DNA of 64,000 nt from Streptomyces virginiae (lineage in GTDB: Bacteria > Actinomycetota > Actinomycetes > Streptomycetales > Streptomycetaceae): positions 1 through 64,000 of the forward strand of contig NZ_JOAK01000020.1 in assembly GCF_000720455.1 (NCBI RefSeq), in the 5' to 3' direction. Shown in pieces: positions 25,133 to 34,308 of the stretch. The notes below the pieces were generated by a model that made no database searches, was not told where the DNA came from, and saw only the letters and a list, made by a program, of their open reading frames with translations. The number at the start of each line of letters is the position of its first letter. Within the stretch, counting starts at the first letter, position 1. The position numbers were made by a program, and so were the translations under genes.

Positions 25133-27004
25133 ATGACACTCACCATCCCGAAGCCCGCCGATCCGCAGCCCACCGACGCGGAGTTCTACGACGCGCAGCC
25201 CGCCGCCCCGGCGAACGGCACCGCCCTGCCCGCCCTCGTCGCCCGGCACGCCGCACTCACCCCCGACGCCCTCGCCGTCGTGGACGGCGACACCACCCTC
25301 ACCTACGGCCGCCTCCTGCGGGCCGGCCACGCCCTCGCCGCACGCCTGCGCGAGCACGACGTGACCCGCGGCGACCGGGTGGCGCTGCTGACGGCCCGTT
25401 CGTCCCGCACGGTCGTGGCCCAGCTCGGCCTGTGGCTGGCCGGAGCCGTGTGCGTACCGCTCGATCCCGCCCAGCCCCGGCCGCGTACCGAGGCGATGAT
25501 CGCCGACGCGGAAGTGACGCTCACCGTCGGCGACGCGAAACTGCTGGACGCGGCCGCACTCCCCGGCCCCGTCCTCGCCCTGCCCGAGGAGCCGCTCACG
25601 AGCGGCCCCGCGGCCGACGAGTCCGACCCGGACAGCCCGGCGTTCATCATGTTCACCTCCGGCTCGACAGGCCGCCCCAAAGGCGTCCTGGTGCCGCACC
25701 GCGCCATCGCCGAGCTGGTCACGGCCCCCGACTACGTCACCCTCACCGGCCGCGACCGCGTCCTGTTCCACTCGCCCATGACCTTCGACGCCTCGACGTT
25801 CGAAGTCTGGGCCGCGCTCGCCAACGGCGCCGCGGTCGTCGTCTGCACCGAACAGCGGCCCACCCTGGAGGACCTCGCCCGGCACGTCGAGCGGCACGGC
25901 GTGACGGTGGCGTTCTTCACCACGGCCCTCTTCCACCAGCTCGCCGCGCGCCGCTCCCGCGTCTTCGCCCAGCTCCGCTCGGTCGTCGTGGGCGGCGAGG
26001 CGATGGCCGCCGCACAGGCCCGCGAGGTACTCACCGCCTTCCCCTGGCTGGAGCTCGTCAACGGCTACGGGCCGACCGAGACGACCACCTTCGCCACCGC
26101 CCACCGCGTCACCGAGCAGGACTGCGCGGGGCCGATACCGATCGGCAGGCCCATCTGCGGGGCCACGGCGCACGTCCTGGACGCCGACGGCCACCCGGTG
26201 GCCGACGGGGACCGCGGCGAGCTGTGGATCGGCGGCAGCAGGCTCGCCCACGGATACACGGGCCTGCCCGAACTCACCGCCGAACGGTTCGTCGAACACC
26301 CCGCGGCCCGCCGGCGGCTCTACCGCACGGGCGACATCGTCTCCCTCCGCCCCGACGGCATCCTCCACTTCCACGGCCGCAACGACGACCAGGTGAAGGT
26401 CCGCGGCTTCCGCATCGAACCCGCCGAGGTCGAGCACGCCCTGCGCGAGCAGCCGGACGTGGACGACGCCGCCGTCACCGTCGACGGCGCCGGCACCCCC
26501 GAAGCGCGCCTCGTCGCGTTCGTCGTCGCCGCGCCCGGCCCCGTACCAGGCGGCACGGCGCTGCGCGAACGGCTCACCGCGGTCCTGCCCGCCCACCTCG
26601 TACCCGACGCGGTCACCGTGCTGGACCGGCTCCCCCTCACCCCGGCCGGCAAGGTCGACCGGCGCGCGCTCACCGCACGCGCACACGCCGCCGAAAGCCG
26701 GCCCACCGACGAGCCGGCGCCGCCGATGACACCGCTGGAGCAGGCCGTCGCCGAGGTGTGGAGCAGGGCCCTGGGCACCGAAGTGACACACGCCGACGCC
26801 GAGTTCCTCCTCATCGGCGGTCACTCCCTCCTCGCCCTCGTCGTCACCGAGGACCTGCGCGAAGAACTCGGCGTGGAGATCTCCCTCGCCGACTTCTTCG
26901 CCGCACCGACCGTCGCCGCACAGGCCGCGCTGGTCGAAAGCGCCCTCCTGGCCGCCCACGCCGACCTCCACCCCGACACCCCGGAGCACAGCGATGTCCA
27001 CTGA
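25133..27004 (+). CDS. NRPS didomain protein, A-T (valine-like code)
   Basis: A 623-residue adenylation-carrier protein with a ~50-residue N-terminal leader. Motifs are TSGSTGRPKGVLVPH near residue 176, FDASTFEVWAALANG, NGYGPTETTTFA, RTGDIVSLRPDG, NDDQVKVRGFRIEP, the A10 lysine in TPAGKVDRR, and carrier GGHSLLALV near residue 561. The pocket read by eye, D-A-F-F-V-G-G-T-F-K, differs at two of ten positions from the classic valine code D-A-F-W-I-G-G-T-F-K, so valine or a similar branched residue is likely. AGGAG precedes the ATG, which lies one base after the previous stop. Its 3' end overlaps the next gene by 11 bp. Confidence 0.9.
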   Translation: MTLTIPKPADPQPTDAEFYDAQPAAPANGTALPALVARHAALTPDALAVVDGDTTLTYGRLLRAGHALAARLREHDVTRGDRVALLTARSSRTVVAQLGLWLAGAVCVPLDPAQPRPRTEAMIADAEVTLTVGDAKLLDAAALPGPVLALPEEPLTSGPAADESDPDSPAFIMFTSGSTGRPKGVLVPHRAIAELVTAPDYVTLTGRDRVLFHSPMTFDASTFEVWAALANGAAVVVCTEQRPTLEDLARHVERHGVTVAFFTTALFHQLAARRSRVFAQLRSVVVGGEAMAAAQAREVLTAFPWLELVNGYGPTETTTFATAHRVTEQDCAGPIPIGRPICGATAHVLDADGHPVADGDRGELWIGGSRLAHGYTGLPELTAERFVEHPAARRRLYRTGDIVSLRPDGILHFHGRNDDQVKVRGFRIEPAEVEHALREQPDVDDAAVTVDGAGTPEARLVAFVVAAPGPVPGGTALRERLTAVLPAHLVPDAVTVLDRLPLTPAGKVDRRALTARAHAAESRPTDEPAPPMTPLEQAVAEVWSRALGTEVTHADAEFLLIGGHSLLALVVTEDLREELGVEISLADFFAAPTVAAQAALVESALLAAHADLHPDTPEHSDVH

Positions 27005-29960
27005 CGCCGACTCCGCGAACCACGACCGCCGGCAGCAACTCCAGCGGGAACTGCTGCGCCGGGCCCGCGCCGGTTCCACCCGCGGCACGACCACCGCAGG
27101 ACCCGCCACCGGCGCCGGCACCGGCCGGGACGACCGCACACCGCGGCCCGGGTGCGTCCCGCCGGCCGAGTGCGTCCCCCTCTCCCGCGCGCAGCGCCGC
27201 ATGTGGCTGATGGAGCGGCTCGGCGGCACGGGCGACTCGTACCACGTACCGTTCGCCACCCGTGTGCGCGGCCCCTTCGACGTGGCCGCGTTCGCCACCG
27301 CCCTCACCTCCCTGGTGGCCCGGCACGCCATCCTGCGCACCCGCTACACCGAGCACGACGGCGAGCCCTGCCAGGAGGTGCTCCCGACCCCGCGGACGGT
27401 CCCCGTACACGTAGTCGACACCGACGAGGCGCAGGCCCCGGAGCTGCTGCGGCGCGAGACGGCCCGGCCCTTCGACCTCGCGGCCGGCGACTGCGTACGG
27501 GCGCTCGTCCTGCGCCACGGCCCACAGGACCACACCCTGCTGCTGACCTTCCACCACATCGCCGTGGACGGAGCCTCCTTGGAGACCGTGGCCGGCGAAC
27601 TCGCCGACCTCTACACGACGGCCACCGACGGAACGCCCCGGCAGGCCCTCGCCCCGGCGCCGCAGTACGCCGACCACGCGCGCCGCGAGCACGGGGCCCT
27701 GTCCGGCTTCGAGGAGGAACTGGAGCGCTGGAGCGAGCTGCTGGCCGACGCCGAACCGCCCCGCCTGCCCCGGCCGGCGGCGCCCGCACCGCACACCGCC
27801 GAGCGCCCCGCGGCCGTACGCACCGTGCCCCTCGCACCCACCGTGCCCGACGCCCTGCGGACGCTGGGCGCACAGCGGCAGGCCACGCTCTTCGCGGTGT
27901 CCCTCACCGCGGCCTTCGCCGCACTGCACCGCCTCACCGGCGCCGACGACCTCGTCATCGGCGTGGCGGGCACCCACCGCAGCGGAACGGCCATGCGCGG
28001 CCTGGTCGGCCTCTGCGTCAACACCCTGCCCGTCCGGGTGGACCTCTCCGGCGCCCCCTCCTTCACCCAGCTGCTGCGGCGCGTGAGCGACGCGCTCCTC
28101 GAAGCCCAGCAGCACCGGCACATCCCCTTCGACCTCGTCCTCGAACGCCTCGGCGCCGGGGCACGCGGCGCCGACGGCACCGCACTGGTCCGCGTCACCT
28201 CCGACGTCCTCGGCGAGCCGACGGTGCTGCGGCTGCCGGGCACCTCGGCCCAGTACGTCGACCTCCCCTCCGACGGCGCGAAGTTCAACCTCTCCTACGG
28301 CCTGGACCTGGGCGACCCCGCGCGGCCCCGCGCCCTGGTCCAGTACGACGCCCACGCCCTGGACGACACCGCGGCGGAGACGGCCGTACGGGACTACGCG
28401 GCCCTGCTCCACGCGATGGCCGCCGACCCGGAACTCACCCCGGACCCGCTGCCCGCGGCCGGCACGCAGGACGCCTCCCCGGGCCCGAGTTCCCCGGCCC
28501 GCGACCGCCACCCGGCCGTGGCGGCACTGTGCGCCCACCCCATGGTCGCCGACGCCACGGTGGTCCGGCCCGAGCACGGGCCGGCCGTGGCCTACGCCGT
28601 CCTGAAGGACAGCGCCGGCCCGTCCGGCCACGAACTCCTCGGTCTGCTGCGCCGAACGCTCGCACCCGAGGCCGTACCCGCCGCGGTCACCCTGCTCGAC
28701 GCGATGCCGCGCACGGCCGCAGGGCCCGCGGACCACGCCCGGCTGCCCGGGCGGCCGTCCACCCCGGACGCCCCGTCCGGCCCACGGGCCCAGGCGGTCA
28801 CGGAGGCCTTCACCGCCGTGCTCGGCCACCGCCCGTCGCCGGACGAGGACTTCTTCGCACTCGGCGGTCACTCCCTGAAGGCCGTACAGCTCGCCGAACG
28901 GCTGCGCACGGACCTCGGACTGCCGCTCACGGGCCTCGACGTGCTCCAGGCCCGCACGCCGCGGGCCCTGACCGCGCTCCTCGACGAACGGGCGGCACGG
29001 CAGAGCGCCGCGAAAGCCGCGAGCCGCCCGGCCGCCCGTTCCCGGCACGTCCGCCCCGGCACCGTGCTGGTCACCGGCGCGACCGGCGGCGTCGGCGCGT
29101 TCGTGGTACGCGAACTCGCCGCCCGGGGACGCCCCGTACTGGCGCTGGCCCGGCCCGAGTCCGCCCACCTGATCGCCACCGACGGCGTCGACGTGATCGA
29201 GGGCGACCTCACCGACCTGGCCGGACTGCGGGACGCCGTGGCGCAAGCCGACGCGGTCGTCCACGCCGCCTGCACCTTCACCCGCCACGAGGTGGACCTG
29301 GCGGCGATGGAGACGATGGTCGACGCCTGGCGCCGCGGACCGTTCGTCTTCGTCAGCAGCGTCGACGCCTACGGCCATCCCGCGACGGACCGGGTCGCCG
29401 AGGAGTCGGCGCCCCACGAGCCCGTCAGCCCGTACGGAAGGGCCAAACTCGACTGCGAGGCCGTGCTGCTGCGCGCAGCCGGGACCGAGGGGCGAGGCGG
29501 CGCCAGCTCCGTACGGTCACCGATCGTCTGGGGCGCCCACGACCGGCTCCGCGAACAGCTGCGCTGGGGCGCCCTCGGCACGCTCTACCAGGCCGCCGAG
29601 CACGGCCGGCCGATCGAACTGCCCCGCCCCGGCACGGGCGGGCACGCCTGGTACGGCGCCGCCTGGGTGCACGCGGCGGCCCTGGCCCGCGCGGTGGCCG
29701 AGTGCCTGGACCGGCCCGTGCACGGAGTCGCCAACGCGTGCAGCGGCCACGTCTCCTGGCACGACCTCGCCCACGACCTCACGGAACTGCTCGGCACCCG
29801 AGCGGACCTCCGCGAAACCGACGCGGTACCGCGGGACCTGGACCACCGCTGGCACTACGACAGCACGCGCCTGGCCCGCCCCCTGCGCCCCCGGCGGGGC
29901 GAGGACCGTCGCACCGTCCTGGCAGAGATGATCACCGCCACGCCGCCGCCCCGGGTCTGA
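26994..29960 (+). CDS. Terminal NRPS protein: C - truncated A - T - SDR reductase-like
   Basis: A 988-residue protein. An N-terminal linker leads to a condensation domain (~60-490) with LSRAQRRMW and intact HHIAVDG (187-193). Residues ~505-585 look like only the C-terminal subdomain of an adenylation domain, with the A10 lysine region degraded to TAAGPADHA. A carrier domain follows with FFALGGHSLKAV near 625. The last ~300 residues form a Rossmann extended short-chain dehydrogenase domain with TGATGGVGAF near 692, SSVDAYG, and YGRAK near 812 as the Tyr-Lys pair. No thioesterase is present. The protein probably takes the final condensation and releases or modifies the thioester reductively. 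This is shorter than, and different in motif from, standard R domains, so release chemistry is inference. Confidence 0.88.
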   Translation: MSTDADSANHDRRQQLQRELLRRARAGSTRGTTTAGPATGAGTGRDDRTPRPGCVPPAECVPLSRAQRRMWLMERLGGTGDSYHVPFATRVRGPFDVAAFATALTSLVARHAILRTRYTEHDGEPCQEVLPTPRTVPVHVVDTDEAQAPELLRRETARPFDLAAGDCVRALVLRHGPQDHTLLLTFHHIAVDGASLETVAGELADLYTTATDGTPRQALAPAPQYADHARREHGALSGFEEELERWSELLADAEPPRLPRPAAPAPHTAERPAAVRTVPLAPTVPDALRTLGAQRQATLFAVSLTAAFAALHRLTGADDLVIGVAGTHRSGTAMRGLVGLCVNTLPVRVDLSGAPSFTQLLRRVSDALLEAQQHRHIPFDLVLERLGAGARGADGTALVRVTSDVLGEPTVLRLPGTSAQYVDLPSDGAKFNLSYGLDLGDPARPRALVQYDAHALDDTAAETAVRDYAALLHAMAADPELTPDPLPAAGTQDASPGPSSPARDRHPAVAALCAHPMVADATVVRPEHGPAVAYAVLKDSAGPSGHELLGLLRRTLAPEAVPAAVTLLDAMPRTAAGPADHARLPGRPSTPDAPSGPRAQAVTEAFTAVLGHRPSPDEDFFALGGHSLKAVQLAERLRTDLGLPLTGLDVLQARTPRALTALLDERAARQSAAKAASRPAARSRHVRPGTVLVTGATGGVGAFVVRELAARGRPVLALARPESAHLIATDGVDVIEGDLTDLAGLRDAVAQADAVVHAACTFTRHEVDLAAMETMVDAWRRGPFVFVSSVDAYGHPATDRVAEESAPHEPVSPYGRAKLDCEAVLLRAAGTEGRGGASSVRSPIVWGAHDRLREQLRWGALGTLYQAAEHGRPIELPRPGTGGHAWYGAAWVHAAALARAVAECLDRPVHGVANACSGHVSWHDLAHDLTELLGTRADLRETDAVPRDLDHRWHYDSTRLARPLRPRRGEDRRTVLAEMITATPPPRV

Positions 29961-30173
29961 CCACCGCCTGCGCCCGGAGCGGCCCCACCGCCCTCCGGGC
30001 GCAGCCGCGGCAGGCGTTCCATGCCGAGTACCCGGCAGCGACCGCCGAGGTTTCCCACATGGCGCTGCTGCCGATGGGCGAGATGGAGCACGTCGCACGA
30101 CGCCGTCACACAGCCGGCTCAGACCCCGGGCGGCGTCGATCACCCATGCGGCCGGGCACCCCCTCACACGTTC

Positions 30174-30446
30174 GTGAAACCCCTGGCGGAGCTGACCGCC
30201 GCACCGTCGGCGGTGGACGACCTGTTCAACGGTCCTCCGGTGGAGGTCGTGGACATCGGCGGCGGCCTCCTCGAGAGCGGGTCCTGGACCTTCCTCCCCT
30301 CCGATCCGGCACTGACAGATGTCGCACGGTCGGGGCGGTTCACCGTGGCAGCGAGCTCTGGAGGTGTCCGCGCGGAGAGCAAGGTGCTCCTCCGCCTGCC
30401 CCGGGGAGCGACCGCCATGGAGGGCTGGAAGGACCACCACCGGTGA
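30174..30446 (+). CDS. Possible small protein or gene remnant, hypothetical
   Basis: A 90-codon open frame from GTG 30174 encodes VKPLAELTAAPSAVDDLFNG... with PPVEVVDIGGGLLESGSWTF and RFTVAASSGG. Its codon use and balanced amino-acid composition look coding, unlike the overlapping frames, but there is no ribosome-binding site and no domain I recognise. It lies between the NRPS locus and an acetyltransferase and may be the tail of a decayed gene. The preceding ~210 bases (29961-30173) contain nothing I can assign. Confidence 0.3.
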   Translation: MKPLAELTAAPSAVDDLFNGPPVEVVDIGGGLLESGSWTFLPSDPALTDVARSGRFTVAASSGGVRAESKVLLRLPRGATAMEGWKDHHR

Positions 30447-30580
30447 GGACCCGGCGTGCCTCTCCGTCGCCGACCCCGCCGCCTGCGTCACCTGAACGGG
30501 ATTCAGGTTCCGTGGGAGAGGCGGTGCTCGGTCGGGATATCCGGTGGTCGCCGGTTGTCGAAGCTGCTCATACTGTCGCG

Positions 30581-31111
30581 ATGGATCCAGTGACTCTCGA
30601 GACCGACCGTCTGCTGCTGCGGGCCTTCACGCCTGCCGACGTGGATGCGGTGTACGAGGCCTGCCAGGACGAAGACATCCAGTTCTACACCCCGGTGCCG
30701 GTGCCCTACCGGCGTGCGGACGCGGAGAAGCTCGTCGGCGAGACGCTGCCCGCCCAGTGGGCCGAGGACAAGGACCACACCCTCGGCGCGTTCCGCAAGG
30801 ACACCGGCGCCCTGGCCGGCTCGTACTGCCTGACCCGCATCAGCCGTGGCGTCTGGGAGCTCGGCTACTGGGCGGTCAAGGAGCAGCGCGGACGCGGGTA
30901 CTCGGTCGAGGCCGCTCGGGCCCTGTGCGACTGGGGCTGGGCCACGCTCGACGTGCACCGCATCGAGTGGTGGGCCATGGTCGGGAACACCGGCTCGCGT
31001 GCCGTCGCCGAGAAACTCGGCTTCACCGTCGAAGGGACACTGCGCAACCGCAGCATCGCCAACGACGGCAAGCCGCACGACTGGTGGGTGGGCGGACTGC
31101 TGAGGCCCTGA
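30581..31111 (+). CDS. GNAT acetyltransferase (RimJ/RimL-like)
   Basis: A 176-residue acetyltransferase of the Acetyltransf_3 group. It starts MDPVTLETDRLLLRAFTPAD, has the central WELGYWAVKEQRGRGYSVEA with the acetyl-CoA-binding Q/RxxGxG/A turn, then HRIEWWAMVGNTGSRAVAEK and LGFTVEGTLRN. These enzymes acetylate N-terminal amines of ribosomal proteins or small molecules. The ATG at 30581 has no ribosome-binding site but follows TACTGT by four bases, so a leaderless start is possible. It is convergent with the metalloprotease and the two share a terminator. Substrate unknown. Confidence 0.88.
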   Translation: MDPVTLETDRLLLRAFTPADVDAVYEACQDEDIQFYTPVPVPYRRADAEKLVGETLPAQWAEDKDHTLGAFRKDTGALAGSYCLTRISRGVWELGYWAVKEQRGRGYSVEAARALCDWGWATLDVHRIEWWAMVGNTGSRAVAEKLGFTVEGTLRNRSIANDGKPHDWWVGGLLRP

Positions 31112-31255
31112 TGCTCGGGCCGATACGCGCTGATTCCTCCGGTCTCTCTGGCGCAGGGACTGCTCAGCGGGCACGGGGTACGACCATGGACAGGCCCTGG
31201 CGGTCTTCGGCGGTTTGCCGTGGCCCGGACTCGGTGGCAGCCGTCCCGGCACGCG

Positions 31256-31288
31256 GACGGGGCCGACGGTTGTGCCGTCGGCCCCGTC
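31256..31288. terminator. Bidirectional terminator hairpin
   Basis: A perfect 14-bp stem, GACGGGGCCGACGG (31256-31269) with CCGTCGGCCCCGTC (31275-31288) and a five-base loop, lies between the convergent acetyltransferase and metalloprotease genes, 15 bp after the latter's stop codon. No T-tract is present on either side. Confidence 0.75.
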
Positions 31289-31303
31289 CCTCAGCGGTGG
31301 GGA

Positions 31304-34159
31304 TCAGCAGGTGCCGGCCGGGCGTTCACGGACCACCAGGTCGGTGGAGCCGGTGGTCGCGTCCAGCCAGGCGACCTGACGGCCCGCGCCGGCCGCCGGG
31401 TAGTTCTGCTCACCGCGGTTGCAGGAGACCCGCTCGCGGCGGGAGCCGTCGGTGGTCAGCTGCCACAGCTTCGGCAGCGACTCGTTGCGGTACCGTGTGT
31501 CGGGCGTCCGGGCGACCAGGGTCAGCGCGTCCTGCGAGACCGTCAGGTCCGAGGCCATGAAAGCGCCCGGCTTGTGCTCGCTGCTGACGATGAAGGCACC
31601 TCGGCCGTCCAGGCCGGAGCTGACGACCGACATCAGACCGCCGTCGCTCTCGTCGCCGTCCGCCAGCCAGAACACGTTCTTGCCGTTGATGCCGGTCTGG
31701 CCCAGGCTCACCGGCTCGTCGAGCTGCTCGGTCATGACCGCCTTGCCGGTGGCCAGGTCGACGACCTCCACGCCCAGCCGGTAGGAGCCGCCCTGCGGGT
31801 ACAGCTTCGCGTAGGCGATCTTGTTGTCGCTGATGGAGGGCAGAGCGGTCAGGGTGTTCCACTTCTTCCCGTCGGTGAAGACGGGCGCCTTGTCGGTGGG
31901 CCGCATGTAGCCGACGTGCCGGCCGCCGAGGATGTCGTACTCCTCGAACACGACCGTGTTCTTCTCCACCCGCAGGCCCGCGACGCCGGTCGTCGAGCTG
32001 TAGAGCGTCTTGACCGGGCCGCCCGCCACGGGGCGGGAGAGGACGTCGACCGAGGTCGGGCCGTACGCCGTCCACACCACGGTCTTGCCGTCCGTCGCCG
32101 GTGCGGTGTGGTAGCGGCCGTCATTGGGGCTGATCACCTTCGGCGCGCCCTTGCCGTCCAGCCGGCCGGCGTAGACCGAGTAGGGCTCGGAGCCGTCGTC
32201 GTTGGACTTCGAGGCCGTCCACCAGCCGCCGCCCGCGCCCACCCCGGAGTCCGTGGTGTTCAGCGTCCCGAAGAGGGTGTCGCTGTCGACGCCGAGGGCC
32301 TGCTCCCAGCCCGGGACGATGCCGTGGGCGTTGAAGGACCGCTTGACGGTGTTCTGCTGGCCGGAGGTCGCGCCGAGCGCCTTGGCCGCGGCGAGTACAG
32401 CGCCCCGGGCCTCGGTGAACCCGTCGATCGGCGTCATGTACTCGGTGACGGCCTTGTACACGATCTTGTCGGCGAGTTCCCCGCCCAGGTCCTCGCGCAT
32501 GTCCCACAGCGCGCCGGAGAAGATCGTGGAGTTCAGGTGCACGCCGCCGTTGTCGGTGGCGAACGACACGCCCAGGAAGCTCTTGGAGGTGGTGGCCCCG
32601 TCGTTGAGGTCGCGCAGCGCGCAGTCGGCGCCGGCCTTGGTGCGGCACAGGTCCTCACCGATCAGGCCGGCGGCCGGATCGCTCATCGGCTTGCCGCTCG
32701 CGGTGACGTCGATCGCGTTGCCGAAGTAGTCGGCCAGGGCCTCGTTCAGGGCTCCGGACTGGCCCGCGTAGACCAGGTTCGCCGAGTGCTCGATGACCCC
32801 GTGGGTCATCTCGTGGCCGACGACGTCGGTGTCGGCCGACATCGGCTTGAACTCCGCGTCGCCGTTGCCGTAGACCATCTTGGTGCCGTCCCAGAACGCG
32901 TTGGCGTAGGGCAGGCCGTAATAGGTCACGCCGACGAGGGAGTTGACGGCCCCGCCGGCCCCGTCGAGGCTGTCGCGCCCGAAGTTCTTCTTGTAGAAGT
33001 CGTAGACCTGGCCCGCGTTCCAGTGGGCGTCGACGGCTCCCGAGTCCGTCGCCGCGCCGCCGAAGGTGGTGTTCGGGGAGGAGAACATCGTGATGCCCGA
33101 CGGCCACTTGCCAGAGGTCTCCGACACCGACTTGCCCCGGGCGTCCCACGTGGAGAGCAGGCTCTTGGACGTGGTGCGCATCCGGCCCGCGTCCGCGAGG
33201 AGGTAGTTGCCGGCCGCCGGGTCGTAGGCGATGTCCAGCGAGGCCGCGGCGCCGCCGAGGCGGGCACCGGACCCGGTCTCCGGGACCAGGTTCGGGGGAG
33301 CGGCAGGGGGTCCGTCCGCCGTCGCACCCTCCGCGGCCTGACCGGCCGTCCCCGTGGCGGCCTTCGGGGCCGCCAGCGTCTTCAGCGCGCTGTACTGGAG
33401 CGCCGGGTAGCCCGAGCGGGCGTCCACGTACACCTCGTCCACGACCGGCGCGCCGGTGCCGGGCGCGGTGCCGCGTACGGTGACGCGGTAGGCGAGTACG
33501 CCTCCCCCCTTGGGCAGGACGACGAGCCCCTTGGCCTCGCCGGTCATGCCGGTGGCCGCCGGATCGCCCGACTCCGACCGCGGCGCCTGGCTCTTGTCGA
33601 GGTCGGCTCCCAGCCGGCGAGCCGTGGCGGCGACCGCGCGGCGGACCGCGACGTCCTCGGTGACCTGGGGGGTGACATCGGTGTTCAGGGCCGTGAAGTA
33701 GTGCCCCGAGGTGCCGGTGACCACGCGCTTGCCGTCCTGCTTCTGCATGCGCACGACGTACTGGCCGCCCAGGACGTCGACTCCGCGGTGCTTCTGCTGC
33801 AGCCGGACCGTCTCGTCCTTGGACCCGGTGGCCGTAGCCGACAGGGGGACGAGGTCGCTGCCCGCCCGCGGGATCTTGTAGCGGCTCTTGTTCGCCGCGA
33901 GGTGTCCGCGTGCCGCGTCGGCCGGGGCGGCCTTGGCGTCCACGGACTCCCGTATGCCCTCGACGAGCACCGGGGTCGCGGTGTCCTGGCCGGGGAGGAC
34001 GTTCGAGGGGCCGGGGTCGGCGGCCCACGCCGGCGACGCTTGCAAGGTCATTGCGGCGGCCAGCAGAACCGCGATTCCTCCGGCGGATCGGAGCTCTTTC
34101 CGCCATATCCGTCGTGCGGTCGGGGTCGGAGCCGACGAACCTGCGCTGTACTTGGGCAA
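31304..34159 (-). CDS. Secreted M4 (thermolysin-family) metalloprotease with long C-terminal region
   Basis: A 951-residue secreted protease. A basic head and hydrophobic stretch ending ASPAWA make a Sec signal peptide. An FTP/PepSY-type propeptide follows. The catalytic domain carries the zinc motif VVGHEMTHGVIEHSAN near residues 445-455 and the third ligand in SGALNEALADYFG. After about residue 640 comes a further ~310-residue part rich in short strands, with repeats resembling a beta-propeller (for example VFEEYDILGGRHVGYM). That extension is unusual for the family and may bind substrate or cell wall. The start is TTG 34159 with GAGGAG five bases upstream. A divergent LuxR-type regulator lies 150 bp away. 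Role: extracellular protein degradation. Confidence 0.9.
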   Translation of the reverse strand: MPKYSAGSSAPTPTARRIWRKELRSAGGIAVLLAAAMTLQASPAWAADPGPSNVLPGQDTATPVLVEGIRESVDAKAAPADAARGHLAANKSRYKIPRAGSDLVPLSATATGSKDETVRLQQKHRGVDVLGGQYVVRMQKQDGKRVVTGTSGHYFTALNTDVTPQVTEDVAVRRAVAATARRLGADLDKSQAPRSESGDPAATGMTGEAKGLVVLPKGGGVLAYRVTVRGTAPGTGAPVVDEVYVDARSGYPALQYSALKTLAAPKAATGTAGQAAEGATADGPPAAPPNLVPETGSGARLGGAAASLDIAYDPAAGNYLLADAGRMRTTSKSLLSTWDARGKSVSETSGKWPSGITMFSSPNTTFGGAATDSGAVDAHWNAGQVYDFYKKNFGRDSLDGAGGAVNSLVGVTYYGLPYANAFWDGTKMVYGNGDAEFKPMSADTDVVGHEMTHGVIEHSANLVYAGQSGALNEALADYFGNAIDVTASGKPMSDPAAGLIGEDLCRTKAGADCALRDLNDGATTSKSFLGVSFATDNGGVHLNSTIFSGALWDMREDLGGELADKIVYKAVTEYMTPIDGFTEARGAVLAAAKALGATSGQQNTVKRSFNAHGIVPGWEQALGVDSDTLFGTLNTTDSGVGAGGGWWTASKSNDDGSEPYSVYAGRLDGKGAPKVISPNDGRYHTAPATDGKTVVWTAYGPTSVDVLSRPVAGGPVKTLYSSTTGVAGLRVEKNTVVFEEYDILGGRHVGYMRPTDKAPVFTDGKKWNTLTALPSISDNKIAYAKLYPQGGSYRLGVEVVDLATGKAVMTEQLDEPVSLGQTGINGKNVFWLADGDESDGGLMSVVSSGLDGRGAFIVSSEHKPGAFMASDLTVSQDALTLVARTPDTRYRNESLPKLWQLTTDGSRRERVSCNRGEQNYPAAGAGRQVAWLDATTGSTDLVVRERPAGTC

Positions 34160-34308
34160 GGGGTCTCCTCAACCATGAGTGCCTGATGCGTTGCTGTGAG
34201 TCGCCGCCATGCAAGCGCCGCGGGCGGCCCGCGAACAGAGCCGGGACCCCCTCAGAAGTGGCCATGCACGGTTGTGGGGGCGCTGTGAAGGCGGTCAAAA
34301 TCCCCGGC

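Noticed and set aside
29050..29960. Thioesterase at the end of the last NRPS protein
   Set aside because: There is no GxSxG elbow; the region shows a Rossmann TGATGGVG and a YxxxK pair instead.
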